Below are positions 28,045-36,342 of a DNA stretch of 64,000 nt, piece by piece; position 1 is the stretch's first letter, and each line of letters begins with the position of its first letter. The DNA lies in contig CAMCMU010000012.1 in NCBI GenBank assembly GCA_945876035.1, forward strand, positions 34,624 to 98,623. Reading direction: 5' to 3'. The notes below the pieces were generated by a model. The model was not told the origin of the DNA. It made no database searches and saw only the letters and a list, made by a program, of their open reading frames with translations. The stretch is from Schlesneria paludicola DSM 18645 (GTDB lineage: Bacteria > Planctomycetota > Planctomycetia > Planctomycetales > Planctomycetaceae). A program made the translations under genes and the position numbers.

Positions 28045-28092
28045 ATTTGGAATACGACTGCGAATTGACTTCAGAACGTGTTTCCTCCGGGA

Positions 28093-29214
28093 TCAATCGC
28101 GACTGGACTGTGGAGTCGTGTTGCTCGCCGCAGCAGTTCTCTTTGGTGCGGTCCCTGTCTGGCGAACGCCAGTCGCACTAACGGGCTGAATCACACTACT
28201 CGGTGGACCAGCGGTTGCCCCTCCCATCGACGTCTGTGTCAAGTAATTATCGACACGGGTTTTCTCTTTAAGTTTTTCGAAGACCTTACCGATGGCCTGC
28301 TGTGTTTTTGCCTCTGTGATTTGATCCACCAGCGAGTTTCTGACCTCTTCGATATCAGTAACGACCGGCTCCGTGCGTCCTTCGCACTTTAAGATCACAT
28401 AGCGACCGGTTCCCATCTGAACCACACCGGATAACTCGCCTTCTTTCAGTTTGAATGCCGTCTTTTCCAGTTCGTCGTTTCCACTGAATCTTGGAATCGG
28501 CGGTACTTGACCTCCCAAGGCTCGGCTATTCGAATCGACCGAATGCTTCTGGGCCAGTTGTTCGAAGTCGTCGGGATTTCGGTTGGTTTCCTCCCAGACC
28601 TCGTTGGCGCGCCGCAAACTATCAAGCATGATGATGCGTGCTTTCACGCGTGGGCCGTATTCGCGAATAAAGGCTTTCTGGACATCCTCTTCATTGAGAT
28701 CGACTTGGACTCCCGCCAGCTTTCTCAATGCCACCATGGGCCAAATGACACTGGTTCGATATTGTATCGGCGTGATGTTCCGCTCCGTTTGCAGCATCTG
28801 CAACCATTGACTGACATCGAGATTGAAGCGTTTGGCAATTTTCTCGATTTCTTGAGCGACTTCCTGTTCGGTCACGGTGATTTGCTGCGCTTCACAGGCC
28901 TGCTGAATGATCAACCGGTGAATCAAGTCATCGAGGATCTCTTTGCCGTAGCGTGCGACACTCTCTTCGGCAACGGCATCATAGGAGATCGATTCCCGGC
29001 CCACACGCGCCAGCAGTTCAGGAGCTCTCTGGTCGACGACACGGGCCGTGCCCGATTGTGTGTCCGCGGCTGCTTGGCCAGCGGCCGCTCGAAAATATTG
29101 CATCAAGAGTCCGGCCGCTAGGACAGACATCGCCGCCCCACCGAAAACCCATGCCATTCGCCGTTTCTGGTTATTTCCGGCAACGCGTGCCGTCTCGTGC
29201 GTCCCTGCACTCAT
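28093..29214 (-). CDS. membrane-anchored parvulin-type peptidylprolyl isomerase
   Basis: 373 aa. A basic N-terminus (NQKRRM) precedes one transmembrane helix (about 22-42), so the bulk is probably outside the cytoplasm. Residues about 65-165 resemble the SurA/PrsA N-terminal chaperone domain (ISYDAVAEESVARYGKEILD, LIIQQACEAQQITVTEQEVA). Residues about 190-300 are the rotamase domain (FEQLAQKHSVDSNSRALGGQ, FKLKEGELSGVVQMGTGRYV). The last 50 residues are Thr/Ser/Pro-rich and disordered. It likely assists folding of exported proteins. Its own terminator follows. Confidence 0.9.
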   Translation of the reverse strand: MSAGTHETARVAGNNQKRRMAWVFGGAAMSVLAAGLLMQYFRAAAGQAAADTQSGTARVVDQRAPELLARVGRESISYDAVAEESVARYGKEILDDLIHRLIIQQACEAQQITVTEQEVAQEIEKIAKRFNLDVSQWLQMLQTERNITPIQYRTSVIWPMVALRKLAGVQVDLNEEDVQKAFIREYGPRVKARIIMLDSLRRANEVWEETNRNPDDFEQLAQKHSVDSNSRALGGQVPPIPRFSGNDELEKTAFKLKEGELSGVVQMGTGRYVILKCEGRTEPVVTDIEEVRNSLVDQITEAKTQQAIGKVFEKLKEKTRVDNYLTQTSMGGATAGPPSSVIQPVSATGVRQTGTAPKRTAAASNTTPQSSRD

Positions 29215-29349
29215 GACTATATTCTCCGAACCGGGTGACAGAACGAACCACAGCGAAGCCCCCTCGGACCGCTATCGATCTCAGAACGGGAGTTTGTAGG
29301 AATCGGCAGAAACTGCGTCAAGAGCGGTTATGGCTGACGCCGCGAATTG

Positions 29350-29946
29350 TTAGGAGGCGGCCGCGGCGATGAGCAAAAAGTTTTTCAGCAGCTGAACGCC
29401 GCCCTCGGTCAGAAAACTCTCTGGATGAAACTGCACTCCGTGGATCGGAAATCGGCGGTGACGTAATCCCATAATCTCGCGAGGATGACCTGGAAACTCG
29501 GCCCAAGCCGTAACTTCTAAGTCTGCTCCTAAGGTTGTTGGATCAACAATCAGACTGTGATAGCGTGTCGCAATGAACGGGTTCTTTAAGCTCGCAAAGA
29601 CGCCGTGGCCGTCATGATGAATCGGTGAGACCTTGCCATGCATGAGTCGCTCAGCACGCACGACCGATGAATCGAAGACTTCGGCAATCGATTGATGGCC
29701 TAGACAAACGCCCAGAGTCGGAATCGTCGGACCGAGATCGCGAATCAAGGCCATCGAGATCCCGGCTTGGAGTGGGGTACATGGCCCGGGTGAGACCACG
29801 ATTCCACGGGGTTGAAGCGATGCGATCTCCTCAACGGTGATTTCGTCGTTGCGAGCAACTCGCACATCAATGGCAGGATCAATCTCACCAAATCGTTGGA
29901 CGAGGTTGTAGGTGAAGGAATCGTAATTATCGAGGATAAACAGCAT
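29350..29946 (-). CDS. glutamine amidotransferase of anthranilate/aminodeoxychorismate synthase
   Basis: 198 aa from the ATG at 29946, which begins the canonical MLFILDNYDSFTYNLVQ; the frame is open upstream to 30042 but that part is not homologous. Class I glutaminase motifs: VVSPGPCTP, the nucleophile Cys in LGVCLGHQSIAE, and the catalytic His-Glu in GVQFHPESFLTEGG. It supplies ammonia from glutamine for anthranilate (TrpG, tryptophan) or aminodeoxychorismate (PabA, folate) synthesis. The large subunit is not adjacent, so TrpG and PabA cannot be told apart and it may serve both. Confidence 0.93.
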   Translation of the reverse strand: MLFILDNYDSFTYNLVQRFGEIDPAIDVRVARNDEITVEEIASLQPRGIVVSPGPCTPLQAGISMALIRDLGPTIPTLGVCLGHQSIAEVFDSSVVRAERLMHGKVSPIHHDGHGVFASLKNPFIATRYHSLIVDPTTLGADLEVTAWAEFPGHPREIMGLRHRRFPIHGVQFHPESFLTEGGVQLLKNFLLIAAAAS

Positions 29947-30723
29947 CGAGTCCGCTTCGACAAAATGGAGGGGAATAGAACTGAGTCTTGAGGGTGTCTT
30001 TTGGAGACGGCTCAGTGTCCTCCGCTCTTCCGCTGAAGACAACTGATGAACCCCTAAATTGAGGGTCTCCTAAAAAATGTTCCGTATCGCTGACAAAATC
30101 ATCCGAAAGACATGCTTCCTACTCTGCCAAATCGTCCCAACCGCTCAACTCTTGTGCCGGATGGGTTAAACGGAGGGGATGAGGCGAAAACGTCTCGATC
30201 CAATGCGCCGTAAAAATTGAATCGGCGACGTTCAATCCCCCGTCATCAGACGCTCCGATTGAGTCTCCCGAAGACTCTCGTCAATCCCTAGGTCACACGC
30301 AAGCCAAAAGACAAACCGATTAACCGAGTCGTCAATTTCCGGCTGACGCTCCGACATTTCTCACCGAGAGGAGAAACGATCGAAGCTCCGAACATGCGTT
30401 TAAAGTGAGAAATTGGCAGCGGGTTGAACACGCTGCTGGTCTTCAGCGAACACGACCATTCAGCAGGAGCCGAAAAAATCAAGCGTAAAAAACATCCCAT
30501 CCACCCCACATAACCAGCTTTTGCTTTTTTTAAAAATGGAAGATAGGGACCTCATAGACGTGGTCTAAGACGATTGTGGTAGTTAAGTTAGGTTGTTGGT
30601 CGTCCGGTGATACGTCGGATAAACGATGACGACTGAGTTACGAATGGCGTTTGACAGCTTGGAATGTGTTCCACAGCGACTCTTAATGGATTGTGTCAAC
30701 GCCGAACATGTCAGGAGTAATAC
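29947..30723. other. intergenic region
   Basis: About 780 bases between the divergently transcribed amidotransferase and thioredoxin-like genes. Short open frames (for example 30288-30509, minus) lack domains. Both promoters must lie here; no clear motif was recognised. Confidence 0.35.
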
Positions 30724-31581
30724 ATGTCAAAGTCAAGTGATGGCGGACTGGCCTTGGTACTCGTTGTGGCCGGGGCGAGCCTCTTGTCAGTGCTTAGTCC
30801 GGTTTTGGGGGACGACGTCGAGTCATCTCGTTTGTCTTGGAAAAAAAGTTACAAAATTGCCTCGGACGAGTCCGGTCGCAGGCGACGCCCGATTTTAGTG
30901 AAGATTACGGCGGCCTGGTGTGGCCCCTGCCGGCAGATGCAGCAATTAACGTTTGCAGATGAACATGTGCAACGACGACTTCAAAAAGACTTCGTGCTTC
31001 TTGAGGTCGATGCTGACGAGAGTCCTGATCTGGTCAGCGGATTCCACGTGGAGGCATTACCGACAACACTGATCGTCTCCACAGATCTCAAGATTTTGAA
31101 GCGATTGACGGGGTTTCAATCTCCGTCCGATTTAGTGACTGCTCTGGAATTGGTCAAACGGATGCCGTTTGACTCTGACGATCTCAATGACATGACCTTT
31201 GGCGATCCGGATTCGACGGAGGCGGTATCGGCACTGGTTCCAGAAAACAATGTCTCACTCGGATTTGAGGGTTTTTGTCTCGTCAGTCTGCTGGACGAAA
31301 ACAAACTCCGTCGGGGGATTTTGGCGTTTACGGCCAAGCAACGAGGGCAGACAGTTTCCTTTTTTTCGGAAGAGCATTTGCAGCGATTTCTGGCGACTCC
31401 AGACCGCTATTGGCCGATGGCGAACGGAAAATGCCTCGTGAGTTCAAAAGACAGACGCCGACACGAACTTGGCGATCCGAGAGTGGGCGTGATCTGGCGC
31501 GACAAACTTTGGTTTTTCAGCGATCGTGAAACGCAACAGCGATTTCTGGCCATGCCTCAGCAGTACAGCGGCGATTTGTAA
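30724..31581 (+). CDS. secreted thioredoxin-like protein with two YHS-like repeats
   Basis: 285 aa. The signal peptide is about residues 1-29. The thioredoxin fold (about 40-145) has the active site TAAWCGPCRQM and the cis-Pro region ALPTTLIVS. The C-terminal 110 residues contain two similar units: GFCLVSLLDENKLRRG leading to VSFFSEEHLQRFLATPDRYWP, and GKCLVSSKDRRRHELG leading to LWFFSDRETQQRFLAMPQQY. Each has the Cys-Leu-Val, Gly and final F-x-x-x-P-x-x-Y spacing of a YHS metal-binding domain. It could reduce disulfides or handle metals in the periplasm; the combination points to a metal-linked redox role, which is inferred. Confidence 0.82.
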   Translation: MSKSSDGGLALVLVVAGASLLSVLSPVLGDDVESSRLSWKKSYKIASDESGRRRRPILVKITAAWCGPCRQMQQLTFADEHVQRRLQKDFVLLEVDADESPDLVSGFHVEALPTTLIVSTDLKILKRLTGFQSPSDLVTALELVKRMPFDSDDLNDMTFGDPDSTEAVSALVPENNVSLGFEGFCLVSLLDENKLRRGILAFTAKQRGQTVSFFSEEHLQRFLATPDRYWPMANGKCLVSSKDRRRHELGDPRVGVIWRDKLWFFSDRETQQRFLAMPQQYSGDL

Positions 31582-31662
31582 AATCTAAAAACGGGATGAT
31601 CAAAACGTGGCATCATTTCGAAAATCTCCGCAGGAAGTGGGCTAGAGCCAATAAAAGCTCGG

Positions 31663-31698
31663 ACACCGATCGTTCGTTCTGGGTCGAACGATCGGTGT
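31663..31698. terminator. inverted repeat between convergent genes, possible bidirectional terminator
   Basis: A perfect 14-bp stem (31663-31676 with 31685-31698) and an 8-base loop lies between the stop of the thioredoxin-like gene and the stop of the RluA-type gene. A T-rich stretch follows only on the minus strand, so termination is more certain for that side. Confidence 0.6.
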
Positions 31699-31736
31699 TG
31701 CGTAGCATTCCCCCTGACAATCCTCTTGCCGCTGCC

Positions 31737-32462
31737 TCAGACGGAAAAGTTTTCGGACGAGACTCCGAATCGCGACCAAATGCCGGGAACATTACTGGAG
31801 ACGGTGATCGGCAAACGGGTGGTCGGGTGATCAAATGTGAGTCCTGCTGCGTGCAGAGCGATGAAGCCTTCGACAGCAGTTTTCGCTCCATATTTTTGGT
31901 CGCCCACGATCGGCCATCCGCGTGTTGAAAGTTGCACACGAATTTGATGGCTTCGACCGGTTTGCGGCACAATTTTTAAAAGCGTGAACCGGCCGTGTGT
32001 TCCGACTCGAGTGTACTGCAGCGAACAATCTTGGCCGTCCGAATCCTCGTCAACCACGGACACCAAGTTCCACGAGCGATTTTTAAGGAGCCGGTCCTGT
32101 AACAGGCCCTCCTGAGGAACGACTGTTCCCTCCACAAGCGCCAAGTACGTCTTCTCCACCGTTCTTGTTCGGAACTGCTCCGAAAGGCGAGAAGCCCCTT
32201 TGCTCGTTCTCGCAAACAAGACCACACCGGAAACAAGTCTGTCGAGACGATGGATCAGTCCTACAAAAACTTGACCGGGCTTATTGTACTTGTGTCGCAA
32301 GTACCCGCGGACAAGATCGATCAGAGTCGAGTCTCCGGAATGATCGCCCATGGTCAGCAAACCGGCTGGCTTTTCGACCGCCAAACAATGATTGTTTTCG
32401 TACAACACTCGCAGCGGCAACATCGCGAAAGATCCTAGGTCATTCGGTTTGAGAGGGTTCAA
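31737..32462 (-). CDS. RluA-family pseudouridine synthase
   Basis: 241 aa (an alternative start ATG at 32423 begins MLPLRVLYENN). The catalytic motif is HRLDRLVSGVVLFART (about residues 70-85), with the Asp as nucleophile. It is followed by KTYLALVEG and the RluA C-terminal motif PQTGRSHQIRVQL (about 165-178) and GWPIVGDQKYG. It isomerises uridine to pseudouridine in rRNA or tRNA; the target position is not predictable. No S4 domain is present, so it is of the short RluA/RluC-like type. Confidence 0.92.
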   Translation of the reverse strand: MNPLKPNDLGSFAMLPLRVLYENNHCLAVEKPAGLLTMGDHSGDSTLIDLVRGYLRHKYNKPGQVFVGLIHRLDRLVSGVVLFARTSKGASRLSEQFRTRTVEKTYLALVEGTVVPQEGLLQDRLLKNRSWNLVSVVDEDSDGQDCSLQYTRVGTHGRFTLLKIVPQTGRSHQIRVQLSTRGWPIVGDQKYGAKTAVEGFIALHAAGLTFDHPTTRLPITVSSNVPGIWSRFGVSSENFSV

Positions 32463-32819
32463 AAATCGGAAGAGCCCCCTACCGGCAAAAAACTTCCATG
32501 CTTAGGCCTCTCTTCAATTCAAGGTCTATGAAGACGGCCAAACGCGAATTTCTGATGGATGTGAAGCGTATGCCGTCCGTTCCTCGCTTGTCGCTCAATC
32601 TCGAATCAGACGACATTGTTAGCGTTCGTTTCCGATTATTGTTTGTCAGCGGAATCAGAGATCCTAGGCTTACCAGAGCGACTCCGTCCAGCCTTCGCAA
32701 ACCTCTGAACGGATAAGGACTCAAGACCATTTCGATTCGTTGTCGATATCAACACGTGGACTTCGCATGTTTAGGCCTGCAATTCAGCTGGCGCCACACC
32801 GAGACCCTAGGGTGTTGAC
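32463..32819. other. intergenic region
   Basis: About 357 bases. The plus-strand frame 32498-32716 (72 codons) has no domain or clear ribosome binding site and is not accepted. Nothing else was recognised. Confidence 0.35.
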
Positions 32820-33404
32820 ATGAAACGGGCTTCAAAGTATCTCCCGGCGGTACTACGGTCGAGTCGAAAGCGCGTCAGCGGCAGGCAAAAAAGGCTTTCC
32901 CATGGCCTCCAATCGATTTCGCGTCCAATGGACATTGCGATTTCGTTTCTGTTTTTCATCGTTGCTTGTGCGAACGATGGCACGATTGTCCGGGACTCGT
33001 TTCAAGCCAGAACCGAGAATGATCAACGGCTCCACTGGGATGACTTACAGATCGTTGCTTCGGCATTTATTGCTCCTCCGCAAATTCACGCCCCTGTTTT
33101 AAATCGTGAAACGGGTAATTTGAGGGTTCAGCCCGTTCCTCTGCCGCGTTCTCGAGGGAGTGCCTCAACGCGGAACGACAGCAATCGACATCTCTTCTCC
33201 GTTGAACTCCCCTGGCCGACTCCTGACCCGAGTTTTGAAGTCCCGCTCGTCACCGGCAGACCGTTCTTCGCTCATTGGCTCTGCGAATTATTTCAGTGTG
33301 TTTGCCTCACGGGCGTGATGAAATCTGACGAAAATCCATCCAGCATAATTCCGGAACATCGATTTTTCCCGCACGGGGTAAACCATTCTCCAATGCTCGG
33401 ATGA
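32820..33404 (+). CDS. hypothetical protein, doubtful
   Basis: 194 aa. The frame is open and ends 36 bases upstream of the ExeA-like gene on the same strand. A hydrophobic stretch (about residues 37-50, AISFLFFIVACANDG) after an inner ATG at 32928 could be a signal or lipoprotein sequence. The rest is Pro/Arg/Ser-rich with no recognised domain. Position and length make it a candidate, but composition is not convincing. Confidence 0.3.
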   Translation: MKRASKYLPAVLRSSRKRVSGRQKRLSHGLQSISRPMDIAISFLFFIVACANDGTIVRDSFQARTENDQRLHWDDLQIVASAFIAPPQIHAPVLNRETGNLRVQPVPLPRSRGSASTRNDSNRHLFSVELPWPTPDPSFEVPLVTGRPFFAHWLCELFQCVCLTGVMKSDENPSSIIPEHRFFPHGVNHSPMLG

Positions 33405-33440
33405 GCACTTTTGATCTGCCAGAGACAAGGGGAATCATTG

Positions 33441-34262
33441 ATGTATGAACACCATTGGAAATTTCAGAAGACGCCTTTCAAGCATGACCGCAGCGAGGCA
33501 TCCTTCTTCATGGGGCGTTCGCATCACAACGCGTTGCTGAAGCTGCAATATCTGATTGAGCATCGGCAGGGACTGGGATTGCTCGTCGGCATCAGCGGTT
33601 CTGGAAAGTCACGACTCCTCGACGCGATTGTTCATCAGCCACACTTCTCAACATGGCCCGTTGCGCGGGTGGTCTATCCACAAATGTCATCGATCGAGCT
33701 GTTGAGTTACATTGCCGGGGCACTGACTCTTGATGAGGCACTGCCCACGCAGCCCTCGATGGATATCGTACTTCGAAATTTGGAAAATTCCTTCGTCCGA
33801 CTGACTGCCGAAGGACGTCCTCCAATCATTCTTATTGATGATGCACATACAATTTCGGATCGCCAAGTCCTTCGCTCGCTCCAACTGCTACTCAATTTTC
33901 AGCAGCCAGATCGAATCGATTTCACCTTAATTTTAGTAGGCCAACCGGAGCTTGTTGGTGTGGTGAGACGTGTTCCAGAGTTGGATGATCGCATCGTTGT
34001 TCCTTGTGTCCTGCAATCGTTGACCGCTGAGGAAACTACCGGCTACATCCGCCAACGGCTGATTGCTGCCGGTGCCACACAGCAAATATTTAGCGACGAA
34101 GCCATGTCCGCAGTCCATGAGTTGTCCAGCGGATTGCCACGTCGCATCAATCGACTTTGCGATTTCGCCTTGTTGGTCGGGTATGCGCAGAACCTCGACG
34201 CAATTGGCATCGACCAGATTGAGGGCCTGTCCGCGGAGCTAAATCTGAGCCGCGCGGCCTGA
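33441..34262 (+). CDS. ExeA/TniB-like AAA ATPase
   Basis: 273 aa from the ATG at 33441 with AAGGGGA 7 bases upstream. It begins MYEHHWKFQKTPF, typical of the ExeA/GspA group. Walker A is GISGSGKSR (about 49-57), Walker B ILIDDAH (about 130-136), and the sensor-like region LVGQPEL and SSGLPRRINRLCDFAL follow. Family members are ATPases of type II secretion, pilus assembly or transposition. No peptidoglycan-binding tail is present and no secretion, pilus or transposase gene is nearby, so its partner is unknown. Confidence 0.88.
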   Translation: MYEHHWKFQKTPFKHDRSEASFFMGRSHHNALLKLQYLIEHRQGLGLLVGISGSGKSRLLDAIVHQPHFSTWPVARVVYPQMSSIELLSYIAGALTLDEALPTQPSMDIVLRNLENSFVRLTAEGRPPIILIDDAHTISDRQVLRSLQLLLNFQQPDRIDFTLILVGQPELVGVVRRVPELDDRIVVPCVLQSLTAEETTGYIRQRLIAAGATQQIFSDEAMSAVHELSSGLPRRINRLCDFALLVGYAQNLDAIGIDQIEGLSAELNLSRAA

Positions 34263-34596
34263 GTTTTCTGCACAGATCTGGCTTCCCAAGCAGTGCACCG
34301 CGAATTTGTGCCAGAATTATCGTCCCGTTTTCCCACAGATTGCCATCTGATGACTCCACAACAGATCGTGAAGCGGCGGGGGAAGAGCGGCTAATCTCGT
34401 TCCCACGCAGGATGTTCCCAAGCCCCTAGACCACCGCACACATCGTCGTGTTCTCGGGATTTGGCATCGGTCAACCGCGTTCGCGTCAAAACGTCGAATG
34501 TCTTTCGTTCACCTAAAAGCGGGATCAAAAACAGAGGCTGACCGAATCGGACACTTCCAAAATCCGAGTTGCTGACGAGGCAATGTGACAGTCGCC
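34263..34596. other. intergenic region between convergent genes
   Basis: About 334 bases between the ExeA-like stop and the DUF1573 stop. No gene and no clear terminator hairpin were recognised. Confidence 0.35.
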
Positions 34597-35712
34597 CTAT
34601 TTTTTGTCCGGCGTTGTTGCCGGATCAAGGATTCGGCCTTTGGCCTTGAACGTGACGGTCCGATTTCGGCCTTCGATTTTTAACACGAAGTCTTCTTCAA
34701 ACAAACCTGCTTCGGCCGGCGGCGTAATCGTCACCGGGATCATGTGAACGGATGCCAACGTTTCAGGGCAGGTGATCTTGAAAGCTTGGTCCGGCAGGCC
34801 AGACGAGTTTTCCGGAAAAGCATCCACCACGGTAGGATTTTGCGAACTGTCGAGGTTCGGTTTTAACGTCACCTCGTGAATCAGATGACTGATTTCGTTA
34901 ATTTTGAATGGTTTCCTACCGCGAACAATCAGATTCATGGACTTGGGCTGGCCTGGAACCAGCGTTCCAAACTGAACGTCGGTCACGACAATGTCTGCTT
35001 CAATACGAGCTTCAACGGGAATCGAAACTTGACTGCTTCCATTATCATTTGTGGTCAAAATTAATTGATCTCGCAAATGTCCTCGAGGGGCGGTGTTGTT
35101 AATCACCACAAGAACATCATAGGTCACGAGTCCAGCCGAGCGACTTTTCTCAACAACCTCAGTCGTGCAGTGAGGGTTTCCCACCTTGGCGTGAATGATC
35201 TTCCAATCCGATCGCCCACCCGTGTAATGGATACCGATTCGCTGGGTGTAGCCCACACCTAAGTCAATCGTACCAAATCCAACATTGCTGGGGCGCACTT
35301 CAAAGTCTTGGCGAATTGTTCCAGTGACCGGTATTGTCACAGTATCTGAAAACCCATGGGTGGGTTCATAGAGTGAGACAATTGCCCGGACATTTTTTTC
35401 TCCCACGTGCCGGATGGTATCCAATCGAATCGTGAGTTCCTTTTCTTCTTTCGAGGCGAGAGTCAGCGGAGCCCGCTCGATCCAAGAAATACAACCACAA
35501 GAAGTCGTGAGACTCGTAATTTGAATCGTATCGACATAGCGATTCTTGATTTTCAGCTTGAAGGTCGTGTCTGCCAACCTCGCAACGTTGCCGAACTTAA
35601 TTTCCGTACGGTCGAACATTTTTGCTCCCCATTCCTGTCCTTGGACAGAGGCCTCGACAAACAGGAACGCCATCAGGCCGAGACATTGCTGGACACGGAG
35701 AGGAAGAGGCAT
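34597..35712 (-). CDS. secreted DUF1573 protein
   Basis: 371 aa from the ATG at 35712, which starts a signal peptide (MPLPLRVQQCLGLMAFLFVE, cleavage near VQGQE); the frame is open upstream to 35946 but without coding character. The DUF1573 domain (about 30-135) has the hallmark FKLKIKNRY then TSLTTSCGCISW and a GTI-ending Ig-like fold. Two further Ig-like segments follow (about 140-250 and 250-365). Such proteins are abundant in planctomycetes and other PVC/Bacteroidetes and are exported; the CGC pair is the conserved mark. Function unknown. Confidence 0.88.
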   Translation of the reverse strand: MPLPLRVQQCLGLMAFLFVEASVQGQEWGAKMFDRTEIKFGNVARLADTTFKLKIKNRYVDTIQITSLTTSCGCISWIERAPLTLASKEEKELTIRLDTIRHVGEKNVRAIVSLYEPTHGFSDTVTIPVTGTIRQDFEVRPSNVGFGTIDLGVGYTQRIGIHYTGGRSDWKIIHAKVGNPHCTTEVVEKSRSAGLVTYDVLVVINNTAPRGHLRDQLILTTNDNGSSQVSIPVEARIEADIVVTDVQFGTLVPGQPKSMNLIVRGRKPFKINEISHLIHEVTLKPNLDSSQNPTVVDAFPENSSGLPDQAFKITCPETLASVHMIPVTITPPAEAGLFEEDFVLKIEGRNRTVTFKAKGRILDPATTPDKK

Positions 35713-36328
35713 GGGCTTTCTCGCAACGAGTGATGATGGTCTGTTTGAGAACACGAACAGAATTGTCGGAATCGCTTGCCCTCCCGACGTACGAACCGAG
35801 TGTTTCTGGGGCCGTGCAATCTGTACACAGTCAGTATGCATCATCAATGCGTGTGTCAAACAAATTATTGAGGATGTTTGACAAGTCGCAGTCGAAAACC
35901 AACAACTTCCGCCATCCGATCCCCGGTTTCGCGCCGACTGATCCAAACGGTAATGTCATCAGGAGCACCGCTCTCGCCCGAAAGAATTGACACAAGCGTT
36001 ACGCTCTCCGAGCGAAGTTTTAAGCGGTGACGGTTGTGGATCAATCGTCATCCCCTCGAAGAACCCGTGTCTCCATAAAACGGGCTTTTCTCGAACTCAA
36101 TCGTCTGCTAGAACCCGCCCCTCCACCGTCCCCGAAAATATGATTTCATTCCACCTTGGATGCTCGCGAGGTCGATTGACGGCTCGAAATCTGTTCAATC
36201 GGACTTTGTCTACGAACGTTTAACGTAATACAGGCTTCCAAAGTCAGAGATCGACGCGACGAGGCCTGCCTATCAAGCAGTGGGCCAGCCTTCCAATTAT
36301 TCAGGGATCAAATCCCTTCCAATTATTC
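35713..36328. other. intergenic region between divergent genes
   Basis: About 616 bases holding the promoters of the DUF1573 gene and the MFS gene. Short open frames on the plus strand lack domains. The right end carries a 26-base tandem repeat, listed separately. Confidence 0.4.
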
Positions 36329-36342
36329 ATGGATCAAATCCC
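36291..36342 (+). repeat. 26-bp tandem duplication spanning the MFS start codon
   Basis: Two direct copies, 36291-36316 and 36317-36342, identical except for one base (G in the first, T in the second). That T makes the ATG at 36329-36331 used as the start of the MFS gene. The first copy reads AGG at the same place. Confidence 0.9.

Noticed and set aside
27456..28046. 196-codon minus-strand frame upstream of the aminotransferase
   Set aside because: Its 5' part lies in the terminator of the parvulin gene; no start signal, composition unlike neighbours, no domain.
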